NCBI RefSeq assembly: GCF_004323635.1
Contig: NZ_CP036515.1
Location: 1,847,501 to 1,911,500, forward strand
Direction: 5' to 3'
DNA: 64,000 nucleotides
Source: Lichenihabitans psoromatis
GTDB lineage: Bacteria > Pseudomonadota > Alphaproteobacteria > Rhizobiales > Beijerinckiaceae
Positions 16,759-25,655 of this stretch are shown here, piece after piece; within the stretch, counting starts at the first letter, position 1; each line of letters starts with the position of its first letter. The notes beneath the pieces are model-generated. The model searched no databases, was not told the DNA's origin, and saw only the letters and a program-made list of their open reading frames with translations. The position numbers and the translations under genes are program-made.

Positions 16759-19059
16759 TCAGGTGCCGACGTCGTACCGATCGAGCATCATCACCTTATC
16801 CCAGACCTTGACGAAGTCCTTCACGAACCGGGCATGCCCGTCGCTGCTGGCGTAGACCTCGACGACGGCGCGCAACTGGCTGTTCGATCCGAAGATCAGG
16901 TCGTTCCGGGTCGCGGTGAAGCGCGGCGCGCCCGAGGTCCGGTCGTCGATCGAGAACGCCATGCCCTTGTCGTCGGTCTTCTTCCACACGTAGTCCGTAT
17001 TGGTCAGCGTGGTGAAGAAGTCGTTGCTGAGGACGCCGACCCGATTGGTGAAGATGCCGGTCGAGGAGCCGTCGTGGTTGGAGCCCATGGCGCGCAGGCC
17101 GCCCACCAGCGCGACCCACTCGGGGACCGTGAGGGCCAGCAGTTGCGCCTTGTCGAGGAACAAATCCTCGGGCGACACGCCCTGGGAGATCGCCGCGAAC
17201 TGGTCGTCGACATAGTTGCGGAACCCGTCGACCACGGGCTTCAGCCAGGTGAACATCTCGATGTCGGTCAGGTCCTGTGTCGTGTCGCGCCGGCCGGGCG
17301 TGAACGGCACCGCGATCTGGACGCCCGCGTCCGACGCGGCCTTCTCGAGCGCGGCGCAACCGCCGAGCACGATCAGGTCGGCGAGCGACACTTTCATGGC
17401 GCCGCCCACTTGCCTGCCGTCGAAGTCCTGCTTGACGTTCTGCAGTGCCGCGATGACCGGCCCGGTGCGCCGATTGACGGCCCAATCCTTCTGCGGCGAA
17501 AGCGCCAACCGGCCCCCGTTCGCGCCACCGCGCTTGTCGCTGTTGCGGTAGGTGGAGGCTGCCGAAAACGCCGTGAAGACGAGGTCCGACACGCTGAGGC
17601 CGCTCGAAAGGATCGACTGCTTGAGCGCCGCGATCTCGGCCGCGCCGATCACGTCGTAGTCGCGCGGCGGAATTGGATCCTGCCACAGCAGGCCGTTCTC
17701 GTTCCGCTTCTCCGGCCCGAGGTAACGCTCGCGCGGGCCCATGTCGCGATGGGTCAGCTTGTACCACGCCTTCGAGAAGGCCTGCGTGAAGGCATCGAAG
17801 TCGTTCAGGAATTTCTCGCAGACGGCGCGGTAATCCGGATCGACCTTGAGCGCGATGTCGCTGGTCATCATCATCAGCGGGTTCATCTTGCCCGGCACAT
17901 GGGCGTCGGGCGTCTTCGGCGCATCCGCGTCGATCGGCGTCCACTGCGACGCACCGGCGGGGCTCTTGGTCTGCGTCCATTCGAACTTGAAGAGGTTCTC
18001 GAGGTAGCTGTTGTCCCATTGGGTGGGATCGGGCGTCCAGCTGCCCTCGATACCGTTCGTCATCGTGAACTGACCAGAGCCGGTGCCGACCGGGTTGTGC
18101 CAACCCAGACCCATCGCCTCGATGGGCGAGATCTCGGGCGGCGCGCCGATCTGATCGGCCGCCACCATGCCGTGGCTCTTGCCGAAGGCGTGACCGCCGG
18201 CGATTAGCGCGACCGTCTCCTCGTTGTTCATCGCCATGCGGGTGAACGTGATCCGGATGTCGCGCGCCGAGCCCATCGGGTCGCCGTTGGCGTAGGGGCC
18301 CTCGGGATTGACGTAGATCAGGGCCTGATGCGAGGCCGCCAGCGGATTTTCGAGGTCGTAGTCGGCATCGCCGTTCTGGCCGCGCCAGCGCTTGTCGCGC
18401 GTCACCATGCTGTCGAAGGACGACACGTTCTTGGGATCCTCCCACACCTCGGGACCCCAATAGGTGCGGGTGTCGGCTTCCCATGCGTCCCGCCGGCCGC
18501 CTGCGAACCCGTAAGTCGGCAGCCCCATGATCTCGAGCGCGACAGTTCCAGTCAGCACGATGAGATCTGCCCAGGACAGCGCATTGCCGTACTTCTGCTT
18601 GAGCGGCCAGATCAGGCGGCGCGATTTGTCGGTGTTGCCGTTGTCCCACCAGCTGTCGATGGGCGCGAAACGCTGCATGGCTTCGCCCGCGCCGCCGCGG
18701 CCGTCGGAGATGCGATACGTGCCGGCCGAGTGCCAGGCCATGCGGATCATCTGCGGGCCGTAGTTGGAATAGTCGGACGGCCACCAGGGCACGGACGTGG
18801 TCAGGAACGACTTGATGTCGCGCTTCAACGTCTCGTAATCGAGCGCGTTGAAGGCGTGCACGTAGTCGTAATCGTCGCCGAGCGGATTGGCGCGGGGCCC
18901 GTTGTGGTGGAGATATTCCACCTTGAGGCGCTGCGGATACCAGTCCGAGAGACCGGGGGGCGTGCCCTCGGCGCCGCCGACGCGGTCGCCGCCGAACGGG
19001 CATTTGCCTGCCATCTCGAAGGTCTTGGTGTTGGTCTTGTCGTCTTTGATGTCGAGCAC
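16759..19059 (-). CDS. katG: Catalase-peroxidase KatG
   Basis: About 766 residues from a GTG at 19059 preceded by GAGGAA; an in-frame GTG at 19074 is possible but has no ribosome binding site. Counting from 19074, the distal heme pocket is R111-M-A-W114-H115, the Met-Tyr-Trp cross-link is W114-Y254-M280 with the family spacing, and the proximal His is H295 in [12 protein letters not shown]. The second, degenerate peroxidase domain is complete. The enzyme dismutates hydrogen peroxide in the cytoplasm. It precedes an aquaporin, cytochrome b561, cupredoxin and exported Dps on the same strand. Regulation is not visible; no OxyR gene is nearby. Confidence 0.93.
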   Translation of the reverse strand: MLDIKDDKTNTKTFEMAGKCPFGGDRVGGAEGTPPGLSDWYPQRLKVEYLHHNGPRANPLGDDYDYVHAFNALDYETLKRDIKSFLTTSVPWWPSDYSNYGPQMIRMAWHSAGTYRISDGRGGAGEAMQRFAPIDSWWDNGNTDKSRRLIWPLKQKYGNALSWADLIVLTGTVALEIMGLPTYGFAGGRRDAWEADTRTYWGPEVWEDPKNVSSFDSMVTRDKRWRGQNGDADYDLENPLAASHQALIYVNPEGPYANGDPMGSARDIRITFTRMAMNNEETVALIAGGHAFGKSHGMVAADQIGAPPEISPIEAMGLGWHNPVGTGSGQFTMTNGIEGSWTPDPTQWDNSYLENLFKFEWTQTKSPAGASQWTPIDADAPKTPDAHVPGKMNPLMMMTSDIALKVDPDYRAVCEKFLNDFDAFTQAFSKAWYKLTHRDMGPRERYLGPEKRNENGLLWQDPIPPRDYDVIGAAEIAALKQSILSSGLSVSDLVFTAFSAASTYRNSDKRGGANGGRLALSPQKDWAVNRRTGPVIAALQNVKQDFDGRQVGGAMKVSLADLIVLGGCAALEKAASDAGVQIAVPFTPGRRDTTQDLTDIEMFTWLKPVVDGFRNYVDDQFAAISQGVSPEDLFLDKAQLLALTVPEWVALVGGLRAMGSNHDGSSTGIFTNRVGVLSNDFFTTLTNTDYVWKKTDDKGMAFSIDDRTSGAPRFTATRNDLIFGSNSQLRAVVEVYASSDGHARFVKDFVKVWDKVMMLDRYDVGT

Positions 19060-19131
19060 GATCAGTTTCCTCACTCGGGTCTAAAACTGGCAGTCAACGG
19101 TGGACGGCGGAACCCGCGCGGACCGTGTGGA

Positions 19132-19833
19132 TCAGGACCGCGCCGGAAGGCCCGGGACCGCGGAGGCGCTGGCATCGGCCTTCGTGTCTTTCCAAACGAG
19201 CCGATAAAGCAGTCCGGCGACGATTGCGCCTCCGAGCTGGGCCACTACGTAGAGGCCGACCTCGGCAAAGTCGCCTGTCGCAAGCGCGGGCCCAAGCGTC
19301 CGCGCCGGGTTGAGGCTGCCGCCTGTGACCGCCCCGAAACTCATAATGCAGAGAGCCACCGTCATCCCGATCGCGAATGGCGCGAACGGTCCGGCCGTGC
19401 CCCTCACCGCCGTATTGAGAACGATGCTGGCAAGAAAGAACGTCCCCACGGCTTCGAGCAAGAAGCCTCCGAGCAGCGTCGTCCTGCTCAGGTCGATCGA
19501 TGTCGCGCCCAGGTGGTGCGGCGCGCCATGACCGTAGATGGCGACAAGTAGGAACGCCCCCGCAATGCCGCCAAGGAGCTGGGCGATGATGACGGGCACC
19601 GCATCCAACGGCGAGTGCTCGCCGGCCACCACGCTTGCGACGACGAGCGCCGGATTGACGTAGGATCCACTCTCGTTGCCGAACGCGTAGGCGAAGCTCA
19701 TGATGACGAAGCCATGAGCCAGCGCCACGGCGACGGTCTCGTTCGGCGCGAGGACGATGACGGCCCCCGCACCGATGAAGATGAGAGCGAACGTCCCGAG
19801 GAACTCAGCCAAGAGGGGTTTAGTCAGGCGCAT
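19132..19833 (-). CDS. Aquaporin (MIP family)
   Basis: 233 residues with six helices and two half-helix NPA motifs: N60-P61-A62 in GSYVNPALVV and N175-P176-A177 in GGSLNPARTLGPA. The Arg after the second NPA is the selectivity-filter arginine, and the short loops favour a water-type rather than glycerol-type channel. The gene sits upstream of katG on the same strand, 72 bases from it, which suggests passage of water or hydrogen peroxide as a possible role; that is inference. Family call is secure. Confidence 0.88.
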   Translation of the reverse strand: MRLTKPLLAEFLGTFALIFIGAGAVIVLAPNETVAVALAHGFVIMSFAYAFGNESGSYVNPALVVASVVAGEHSPLDAVPVIIAQLLGGIAGAFLLVAIYGHGAPHHLGATSIDLSRTTLLGGFLLEAVGTFFLASIVLNTAVRGTAGPFAPFAIGMTVALCIMSFGAVTGGSLNPARTLGPALATGDFAEVGLYVVAQLGGAIVAGLLYRLVWKDTKADASASAVPGLPARS

Positions 19834-19864
19834 GGCACATTCCGATTTGGGGGGGCGTGAAGGG

Positions 19865-20473
19865 TCAGGAGCGGCCGATATTGCTCGCCGCCTTGAGAGA
19901 CCGGCCCGTCGTCATGCGTTGCAGGACATCGTCCCTCTTGATGAAACGGTGCCGCAACGCCCCAGCGATGTGCAGCGCGAGCAACGCCAGGATGCCGTAG
20001 CCGAGCCAGCCGTGCAGGACGAAGAGACGATCGCCGAGATCCTGGTTCGCCTCGACGAGATCGGGCAGCGGGAGAAGGCCGAGGAACGTGACGGTGTCAC
20101 CCTGCGCGTTGCTGCCGAGCCAGCCGAGGATCGGCATGGCCAGCAGGGCGAGGTACAGCAGTGCCTGGACCGTCCAAGCCAGCCACCGCTCCCAGGGCGC
20201 GCTCGGCACGGGCGGCAACGGATGCGTCGTGCGCCAAGTCACGCGCGCGAGGGTGACGAGCAAGATGCAGAGCCCGATCGAGCGATGAATCTCGACCAGT
20301 TTGGCTGCAGTGGGGCTTGGGCCGAGCGTATTGAACAGCCAGGCCGCGCCGAACCCGCCGGCCACGAGGGCGGCGGTAGCCCAGTGCAGGGCACGCGTGG
20401 TCACGCCCAGACGCCCGGCACGGGAGATGTCCATGCCGGGCGGGAGAACCGTATCGGCATCGCGGAGCGACAT
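19865..20473 (-). CDS. Cytochrome b561 (di-heme membrane protein)
   Basis: 202 residues with four membrane helices. Candidate heme-ligand histidines are in TRALHWATAALV (helix 1), KLVEIHRSIGLCI (helix 2), FVLHGWLGYG (helix 3) and LALHIAGALRHRFIKRDD (helix 4); the closing RHRFIKRDDVLQRM is the normal C-terminal motif of the bacterial b561/CybB family. The family moves electrons between quinol and periplasmic acceptors, including superoxide in CybB. The cupredoxin gene ends 8 bases upstream on the same strand, so this may be its reductant; inference. Confidence 0.85.
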   Translation of the reverse strand: MSLRDADTVLPPGMDISRAGRLGVTTRALHWATAALVAGGFGAAWLFNTLGPSPTAAKLVEIHRSIGLCILLVTLARVTWRTTHPLPPVPSAPWERWLAWTVQALLYLALLAMPILGWLGSNAQGDTVTFLGLLPLPDLVEANQDLGDRLFVLHGWLGYGILALLALHIAGALRHRFIKRDDVLQRMTTGRSLKAASNIGRS

Positions 20474-20481
20474 CGTGCCGC

Positions 20482-20925
20482 TCAGGGCGTTACGGTGAAC
20501 GGTGCCGCCATCCCGGCCTCGTAGTGGCCCTTGATGTTGCAGATCAGCATGTAGTCGCCGGGCGTCACGCTCGCCTTGAGAACGCCGACGGCGCCGGCCT
20601 TGAGGTTGGACACCTCGCCGAGCGATTTGATCGCCTTCTCGTCGATGCGGTGCTTGGCGGGATCGAGGGGAAGCGTCTCGCTCTTGGATGCGAGCTTCAC
20701 CAGGATCATCTCATGGCCCGTCTTCATCGCGGCGTTCGTGACGTCGAACTCGACCTTGCCGGCCGGCACGCTCGAAGGCGTGGCTTCGAGGCCCATCTTC
20801 TCATGGCTTTCGCCGGTGAGCCTCACCTTGACGACGGTATCGGCAAACGCCGCCGTCGCGGTCGCGGTGGTGAGGAGGCCGATCAAGAGCAACAGTTTGG
20901 GGGTGCATTTAAAAGTCATGGTCAT
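20482..20925 (-). CDS. Periplasmic cupredoxin (type 1 copper protein)
   Basis: 147 residues with a Sec signal (cleavage expected after about residue 28, TAAFA-DT). The type 1 copper ligands fit exactly: His71 in KTGHEMI, then Cys129, His134 and Met139 in ICNIKGHYEAGM. The long insertion between strands and the GDYMLICNIKGHY ending resemble sulfocyanin- or plastocyanin-like proteins. It should shuttle single electrons in the periplasm. It lies between an exported Dps (upstream) and a cytochrome b561 (downstream), with a perfect palindrome just before its start. Confidence 0.85.
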   Translation of the reverse strand: MTMTFKCTPKLLLLIGLLTTATATAAFADTVVKVRLTGESHEKMGLEATPSSVPAGKVEFDVTNAAMKTGHEMILVKLASKSETLPLDPAKHRIDEKAIKSLGEVSNLKAGAVGVLKASVTPGDYMLICNIKGHYEAGMAAPFTVTP

Positions 20926-20936
20926 ATCCTCAAAGG

Positions 20937-20960
20937 GCGAGCGCCGACGTCGGCGCTCGC
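20937..20960. promoter_or_regulatory. Perfect 24-bp palindrome between dps-like and cupredoxin genes
   Basis: GCGAGCGCCGAC (20937-20948) is followed immediately by its reverse complement. It sits 7 bases after the Dps stop and 11 bases before the cupredoxin start on the minus strand. It could be an intercistronic hairpin limiting read-through, a terminator without a T-tract, or an operator. Confidence 0.55.
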
Positions 20961-20967
20961 GTAGGAC

Positions 20968-21774
20968 TCACTTGGCGTTCGGATCGATTTTGGACGGCTG
21001 GCTCGGCAGGTCGACCGGCTTGTTGTTGTTGATGTCGAACCCGGTGTTGGGGTCGGTGTGCGTCCCCTGGACGAAGGCGCGCATCTGCCACTGGTACTTG
21101 TCGATGCCGTGCTCGATCTCCTGCAGCAGGTTTGACGAGGTCGGATCGGGATCCTGCGTGTCCTTGATGCCCGCGCGGACCTCCTCGCCCACCGTCTTGT
21201 AGGCATTGGTGAACCAGACGATGACCTGGGCATCGTCGATGTAGCCGCCGGGGATCTCGGGAATAGCCGAGGTCTTCACGATCGTGCTGGCGCGTCCGTC
21301 CGATGACGACCCGATAGCGAGAAGGCGCTCGGCGCATTCGTCGGCGTACTTGGACAGGCCCTCATAATGGTCCTGCAAGAGTTCATGCAGCGAGTAGAAG
21401 AGCGTCCCGGAGACGTTCCAGTGGGCCTCTTTGGTCTGGAGCTGGAGCTGCTGCAACTCCGTCAGGGTTCTCTGGAGGGCGCCGACCGTCTTCTTATATC
21501 CCTCGACCCCACCTTCGGGGCTGACGTAGGGGCGGTCCGTGACGGCGTTGGTCGGGAACGCCCCAACCGGCTGCGGCATGCTCACGGGTGCTTGCGGCGA
21601 CAGTGTCTTCACCTGCTCGGACCCCTGCGAGGTCTTGGCCTGCGCGACCTGGGTCCGGGCAGTCATGGGCCAGACAGTCGAAGCTCTGGTGTCGGGTGTG
21701 GTGGCGGCACTGGCCAGTCCAACGGGAAGCAGGACGCCGGCCAGGAGGCACGCGGCGATCTTGGTCATACGCAT
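20968..21774 (-). CDS. Exported Dps-family ferritin-like protein
   Basis: 268 residues, about 100 longer than cytoplasmic Dps because of a Sec signal (MRMTKIAACLLAGVLLPVGLASA) and a low-complexity linker to about residue 85. The Dps core follows. The inter-subunit ferroxidase residues are H118 (AHWNV), H130 (SLHELL), D145 and E149 (ADECAER), spaced as in E. coli Dps H51, H63, D78 and E82; the D67 equivalent is Gln134. Cytoplasmic Dps binds DNA and oxidises Fe(II) with peroxide; a secreted form would act in the periplasm or outside. It leads a divergent unit facing a two-component system. Confidence 0.8.
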   Translation of the reverse strand: MRMTKIAACLLAGVLLPVGLASAATTPDTRASTVWPMTARTQVAQAKTSQGSEQVKTLSPQAPVSMPQPVGAFPTNAVTDRPYVSPEGGVEGYKKTVGALQRTLTELQQLQLQTKEAHWNVSGTLFYSLHELLQDHYEGLSKYADECAERLLAIGSSSDGRASTIVKTSAIPEIPGGYIDDAQVIVWFTNAYKTVGEEVRAGIKDTQDPDPTSSNLLQEIEHGIDKYQWQMRAFVQGTHTDPNTGFDINNNKPVDLPSQPSKIDPNAK

Positions 21775-21943
21775 CAGTGAGCCTCAATTCCCATCGATGG
21801 GCGTCGCAGGGGTGGACGCCGTCGAGCCATGAGGTAGCGGTGCGCTGGGCTCGCACCACTAAATTCGAATTCAGGCGCGCGCCGCCGAAAGCTGCGGACC
21901 GCACCGCCGGCGCGGTCTAGGTTGCGTCATCACTTCTCACCGG
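21775..21943. promoter_or_regulatory. Divergent promoter region between exported dps and the two-component system
   Basis: 169 bases separate the two divergent starts. It contains the 10-bp palindrome AATTCGAATT at 21862-21871, in an otherwise GC-rich stretch. Any operator for the adjacent response regulator would most likely be here; none can be proven by eye. Confidence 0.4.
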
Positions 21944-22627
21944 ATGACGATGCCCAAGCTGCTGCTGATCGAGGATGACGACATCACTGCTGCGGAAATC
22001 GCATCGGATCTGCGCTGGCGCGGGTTCGGCGTCGAGATCGCCGCCGACGGAATCGAAGGCCTCAAACAGGCGCGTGAAGGGTCATGGGACGTCATCGTGA
22101 TCGACCGCATGCTGCCGGGCTGCGACGGTTTGACTGTGCTCAAGACCCTGCGAGGCGAGGACAACAAGGTCCCGGCCTTGATCCTGAGCGCGATGGGGCA
22201 TGTGGACGAGCGGGTCCGTGGCTTGCGGGCGGGCGGCGACGATTATCTCAGCAAGCCCTTCTCGCTCGTCGAACTCGCCGCCCGCGTGGAGGCGCTGCTG
22301 CGCCGGCCGGCGGCGTCGCGCGAGACGCTTCTCCGTGTCGGGCCGCTGGAGTTGGACTTGATCACGTCGACGGCAACGCGTGGTCAGCGCTCGCTCGACC
22401 TGTTGCAACGCGAGTTCAAGCTCCTCGAATACCTGATGCGGCGCGAGGGGCAGGTCGTGACCCCAGCCATGCTGTTCGAGGAGGTCTGGAACTACAATTT
22501 CATGCCGCGCACGAACCTCATCCACGTCCACATGGGACGCCTGCGCCGCAAACTCGACGGCCCCGATGAAACGCCTTTGATCGAGACCGTGCGCGGGATC
22601 GGATATATGCTGCATGCTCCGGCTTGA
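21944..22627 (+). CDS. OmpR-family response regulator
   Basis: 227 residues. The receiver has the acidic pair in LLLIEDDDITAAE, the phospho-acceptor Asp in DVIVIDRMLPGCDGL and the Lys in DDYLSKPFS. A winged-helix DNA-binding domain follows (LLQREFKLLEYLMRREGQVVTPAMLFEEVW, ending TVRGIGYML). It overlaps the next kinase gene by 14 bases, so the two form a cognate pair. Targets are unknown; the divergent dps-cupredoxin-b561 set and the downstream cytochrome genes are the obvious candidates. Confidence 0.9.
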   Translation: MTMPKLLLIEDDDITAAEIASDLRWRGFGVEIAADGIEGLKQAREGSWDVIVIDRMLPGCDGLTVLKTLRGEDNKVPALILSAMGHVDERVRGLRAGGDDYLSKPFSLVELAARVEALLRRPAASRETLLRVGPLELDLITSTATRGQRSLDLLQREFKLLEYLMRREGQVVTPAMLFEEVWNYNFMPRTNLIHVHMGRLRRKLDGPDETPLIETVRGIGYMLHAPA

Positions 22628-24041
22628 TCTCTTCCGGACGACCGCCTTTCGTTGGGCGATGACGGCAGCGGCCGCTTTCACCGGTCTGTCCATCATCCTG
22701 TTCGCCTTCGTGTACTGGCAGACGGCTCATTACGAGCGTGCGCAGTTGGACGACATGCTCCGCCACGAGGCGAAGGCCATCGCGGACGACCCGGGAGCCG
22801 CTGTTGCGGCCCTGAAAGCGTGGCTGCGGGATGATGTTCACAGCGTTCGGTATGGCATACTCGCCACCCATGACGGGGTCGCGCAAGCCGGCAACATGCC
22901 TTCGCTGCCCAAAGATCTTTGGCCCGACGCCAAGCCGCAATACGCCACGACCGAGGCGCAGGACGCGGACGGCGACGAGCGCGGCGAACGGATCCGGGCG
23001 ATCGGACTGAACCTGCCGGACGGCCGCACGCTCGCGCTCGGCAACGACACGGATGCGCTGGAGCACGTCAGCGTCGTGATCATCCGGGCGCTCGGCCTCG
23101 GGCTCGGGCCCATGGTGGCCCTTTCCCTTCTAGGCGGGGCGCTCCTGGGTCGCCGCGCGCTCGGACGCGTCACGGTTCTCAGCGAAGCCATCGCCGCGAT
23201 CCGCGAGGGTCGGCTGAGTGAGCGTCTTCCTCTGACAGGGCGGCGCGATGAATTTGACCGTCTGGCGACCGACATCAACGCCATGATGGACGAGATCGAA
23301 CGGCTGCTCGACGAAGTCCGCAGCGTCGGCGACAGTATCGCGCATGACCTCAGGACTCCGTTGACCCGGGCCCGCACCCGTCTTGAGCGCTCGAGGAACG
23401 CGGTGACGTCGCCGGCGGAGTTCGCGGCCGCCATTGACGAGACGCTCGGCTGGCTCGACCAGACTTTCGCGGTCATCACGGCCGTTCTGCGGATCGGCGA
23501 GATCGAACACGGCCGCCGTCGGGCGGCATTCCAATCCGTCGACCTGGGGCAGATCCTCGTCGAGGCGGCCGAGTTGTACGATCCGATCGCGGAAGACCGT
23601 GAGATCACCGTTCGGGTCGGCGTCGACCAGGCAAGTGGCGCAATCGCGATGGGCGATCGGGACCTGCTCTTCGAAGCCGTCGCGAACCTGCTCGACAACG
23701 CCATCAAGTTCACCCCGCGAGGCGGTCATGTGATGCTCTCCCTGGTCGAGCGGGACGGAAGCGCGGTGGTCACGGTCGCCGACGATGGACCCGGCATCGC
23801 CGAGGACGACCGCACGCGCGTGTTGAAACGCTTCTATCGAGCGGAGCGCAGCCGCCAACGAGAGGGCGTCGGGCTCGGCCTTTCGCTCGTCGCGGCGATC
23901 GCGACCCTGCATGGCTTCCGTCTCACGATCGGCGACAACCACCCCGGCTGCCGTATCGAACTCGTTTGCCCAGGCTCGACCGTTGCCGTGCGCAAGGGCG
24001 GACCCATCACATCGGACCTTGTTAGCCAAGGGGCGATTTGA
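22614..24041 (+). CDS. Membrane sensor histidine kinase (HAMP-HisKA-HATPase)
   Basis: 475 residues. Membrane helix 1 is at about 13-35, a periplasmic sensor of about 120 residues follows, helix 2 is at about 153-178, and a HAMP segment leads to the phospho-acceptor His244 in DSIAHDLRTPLTRAR. The ATPase domain has the N-box LFEAVANLLDNAIKF, VADDGPGIAEDDR and GVGLGLSLVAAI. The layout is that of the EnvZ/QseC class. It pairs with the preceding regulator. The sensed signal is unknown, but the cytochromes and Cys-rich protein encoded just downstream point to periplasmic redox or metal state. Confidence 0.9.
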   Translation: MLRLDLFRTTAFRWAMTAAAAFTGLSIILFAFVYWQTAHYERAQLDDMLRHEAKAIADDPGAAVAALKAWLRDDVHSVRYGILATHDGVAQAGNMPSLPKDLWPDAKPQYATTEAQDADGDERGERIRAIGLNLPDGRTLALGNDTDALEHVSVVIIRALGLGLGPMVALSLLGGALLGRRALGRVTVLSEAIAAIREGRLSERLPLTGRRDEFDRLATDINAMMDEIERLLDEVRSVGDSIAHDLRTPLTRARTRLERSRNAVTSPAEFAAAIDETLGWLDQTFAVITAVLRIGEIEHGRRRAAFQSVDLGQILVEAAELYDPIAEDREITVRVGVDQASGAIAMGDRDLLFEAVANLLDNAIKFTPRGGHVMLSLVERDGSAVVTVADDGPGIAEDDRTRVLKRFYRAERSRQREGVGLGLSLVAAIATLHGFRLTIGDNHPGCRIELVCPGSTVAVRKGGPITSDLVSQGAI

Positions 24042-24124
24042 CCGGGTGCATTGCAGTCAGACCGCGTTCTTCACCCTCCCCGTCCGACAGCAATTCGACA
24101 GGCGACATCGGTAAATGTCTAATC

Positions 24125-24433
24125 ATGACAGCTTTCACGATACGTCAGGCAGCCGCGCGTAATTGGCTGAACCGTTTGTTCGGCGCGTTTCCGCTGTCAG
24201 CGATCGCCTCGGCGACCCTACTGGCTGTCGGATGGGCGCAGGACGCTCCCGCTCAGCCGCGCGGAACCGAGGCGCAGCAAGCCGACTGCATGCCGGACGT
24301 CTTCCGGCTCTGCCCCAGCCATATTCCTGACGAGGAGGCGATCCTAGCCTGCCTGCACCGAAAGGCTGATCGGCTCAGCGCTCCCTGTCGCGAGGTCATC
24401 GATCCCAGAAAGCAAGTGGAGATCAAAAAATGA
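24125..24433 (+). CDS. Small secreted cysteine-rich repeat protein
   Basis: 102 residues from the ATG at 24125; an earlier ATG at 24038 would put an unrelated stretch before the signal peptide. The hydrophobic segment at about residues 20-40 ends in AQDAPAQ and is a probable signal. The mature part has four cysteines in ADCMPDVFRLCPSHIPDEE, ILACLHRKADRLSAPCREV, the spacing of the cysteine-rich-repeat (GLG1-like) motif found in many small alphaproteobacterial periplasmic proteins. The function of these is unknown. Its stop overlaps the cytochrome c' start by ATGA. Confidence 0.65.
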   Translation: MTAFTIRQAAARNWLNRLFGAFPLSAIASATLLAVGWAQDAPAQPRGTEAQQADCMPDVFRLCPSHIPDEEAILACLHRKADRLSAPCREVIDPRKQVEIKK

Positions 24434-24894
24434 TCGACTGGTTGGATCGAGGGGAAGGCTTGCGACGTCCACCTGTGGGAGCTGTAGCGCAAGGACGCTC
24501 GACTAGCCCGGCACGCCGCGCCATCGTAACCGGAATGACAGTCTTTTGGGGATTGGCCCCGCTGATGGCGTCGACGGAACCGCTCCTGGCAGACCCTCTC
24601 AAGGCGACGATGGCCGAGATGGCGCGGACGACGAAGGAGGCCAAGGCGGCGCTGTCCGTCACCGACCCGGCGACGTTCGATGCGATCCTGAAGGCCTATG
24701 CGGGTGAGGGAAGAGCGGGCATGGCGCTGTTCCCGGGTGGGAGCGCGAAGGGCCAGGATCTTCGGACGCGGTTCTCGAAGTTCGCGGCGACGGCCGACGC
24801 CGCCCGGCAACCAAGCACGACCCCGGCGCGGTTCAGGGCGGCCTTCGGCTCGCTCGTCAGCGAGTGCCGGTCGTGCCACTCGGCTTACAAATGA
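24430..24894 (+). CDS. Cytochrome c' family protein
   Basis: 154 residues. A cytoplasmic N-region with RR precedes a hydrophobic stretch (AIVTGMTVFWGLAPLMAST), the likely signal peptide. The mature part is all-helical (DPLKATMAEMARTTKEAKAAL) and ends with the heme c site C146-R-S-C149-H150, near the C-terminus as in cytochromes c'. These bind NO, CO or peroxide and protect against nitrosative and oxidative stress, or act as electron carriers. It overlaps both neighbours by ATGA, coupling it with the Cys-rich protein and cytochrome b561. Confidence 0.82.
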   Translation: MIDWLDRGEGLRRPPVGAVAQGRSTSPARRAIVTGMTVFWGLAPLMASTEPLLADPLKATMAEMARTTKEAKAALSVTDPATFDAILKAYAGEGRAGMALFPGGSAKGQDLRTRFSKFAATADAARQPSTTPARFRAAFGSLVSECRSCHSAYK

Positions 24895-25628
24895 GCGCCG
24901 CTGAACGCCTGTTGCGGCGTCACTTCGACCCGGAGGGGAGCCGACGTCCCGACGTCCTGGCATGGGATCTGCCGACACGCCTGTTCAAGTGGGGGCTTGT
25001 CATCGCCGTCATCACCGCCTGGGTGTCCAGCGGCTTCGACGACCCCGCCATGACGGTGCACAAGGCAGCCGGCTATACGATCCTGACGCTCGTCATCTAC
25101 CGTGTCCTATGGGGCTTCTTCGGTGGCACCACCGCGCGCTTCTCCACCTTCCTGACCTCTCCGGCCGCCGTCGTCGCCTACCTGAAAACGGTGTGGGCGG
25201 GCACTGAGCGGCCCTACCTGGGCCATAACCCCGCCGGCGGGCTCATGATCATCGGATTGCTGCTCGCCTGCGCGGTCCAGGTCGCTCTCGGCCTCTTCTC
25301 CAGCGACGGCGTGTTGGCGTCCGGCCCGTTTGCCGATGCGATCGGCGGCACATGGTCGTCACGGGCGGCGACCCTGCATTCGATCTGGTTCTACGTGATC
25401 CTGGGGCTGGCCGTCGTGCACATCGGCGTCAACCTGTTCCACCAATTCATCAAGCGCGATAACCTGATCGGCGCCATGCTCACGGGCCGCAAGGCCAGAG
25501 CCCCCTTCGCTGACGTTCGGAACCCGAAGCGCGGCTCGTCGCTTACGGCACTCCTATGCCTTGGCGTCGCGATCAGCTTGGTCTACGGCACCGTCGTCCT
25601 GTCCGGCGGGACGTTCTTCGCCGGCTGA
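24891..25628 (+). CDS. Cytochrome b561 (cytochrome b/b6-like membrane subunit)
   Basis: 245 residues from the ATG that overlaps the cytochrome c' stop. Four main membrane helices carry candidate heme ligands in WDLPTRLFKWGLV (no His in the first helix core), MTVHKAAGYTIL, AATLHSIWFYVIL and VHIGVNLFHQFIKRDNLIGAM; a fifth hydrophobic segment lies at the C-terminus. This type (Ni/Fe-hydrogenase-like b561, PF01292) commonly partners a soluble c-type cytochrome, and here it is translationally coupled to one. It probably delivers quinol electrons to the cytochrome c'; inference. Confidence 0.83.
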   Translation: MSAAERLLRRHFDPEGSRRPDVLAWDLPTRLFKWGLVIAVITAWVSSGFDDPAMTVHKAAGYTILTLVIYRVLWGFFGGTTARFSTFLTSPAAVVAYLKTVWAGTERPYLGHNPAGGLMIIGLLLACAVQVALGLFSSDGVLASGPFADAIGGTWSSRAATLHSIWFYVILGLAVVHIGVNLFHQFIKRDNLIGAMLTGRKARAPFADVRNPKRGSSLTALLCLGVAISLVYGTVVLSGGTFFAG

Positions 25629-25655
25629 ACATCGGGTGCTTGGCCCTCTTCCCGC

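Noticed and set aside
16630..19551. Very long open frames opposite to and out of phase with katG (for example 16630-18207 on plus and 16796-19003 on minus)
   Set aside because: They exist because GC-rich codons leave other frames open. Their sequences are Arg/Gly/Ala-rich with no family features, while KatG shows every catalytic residue.
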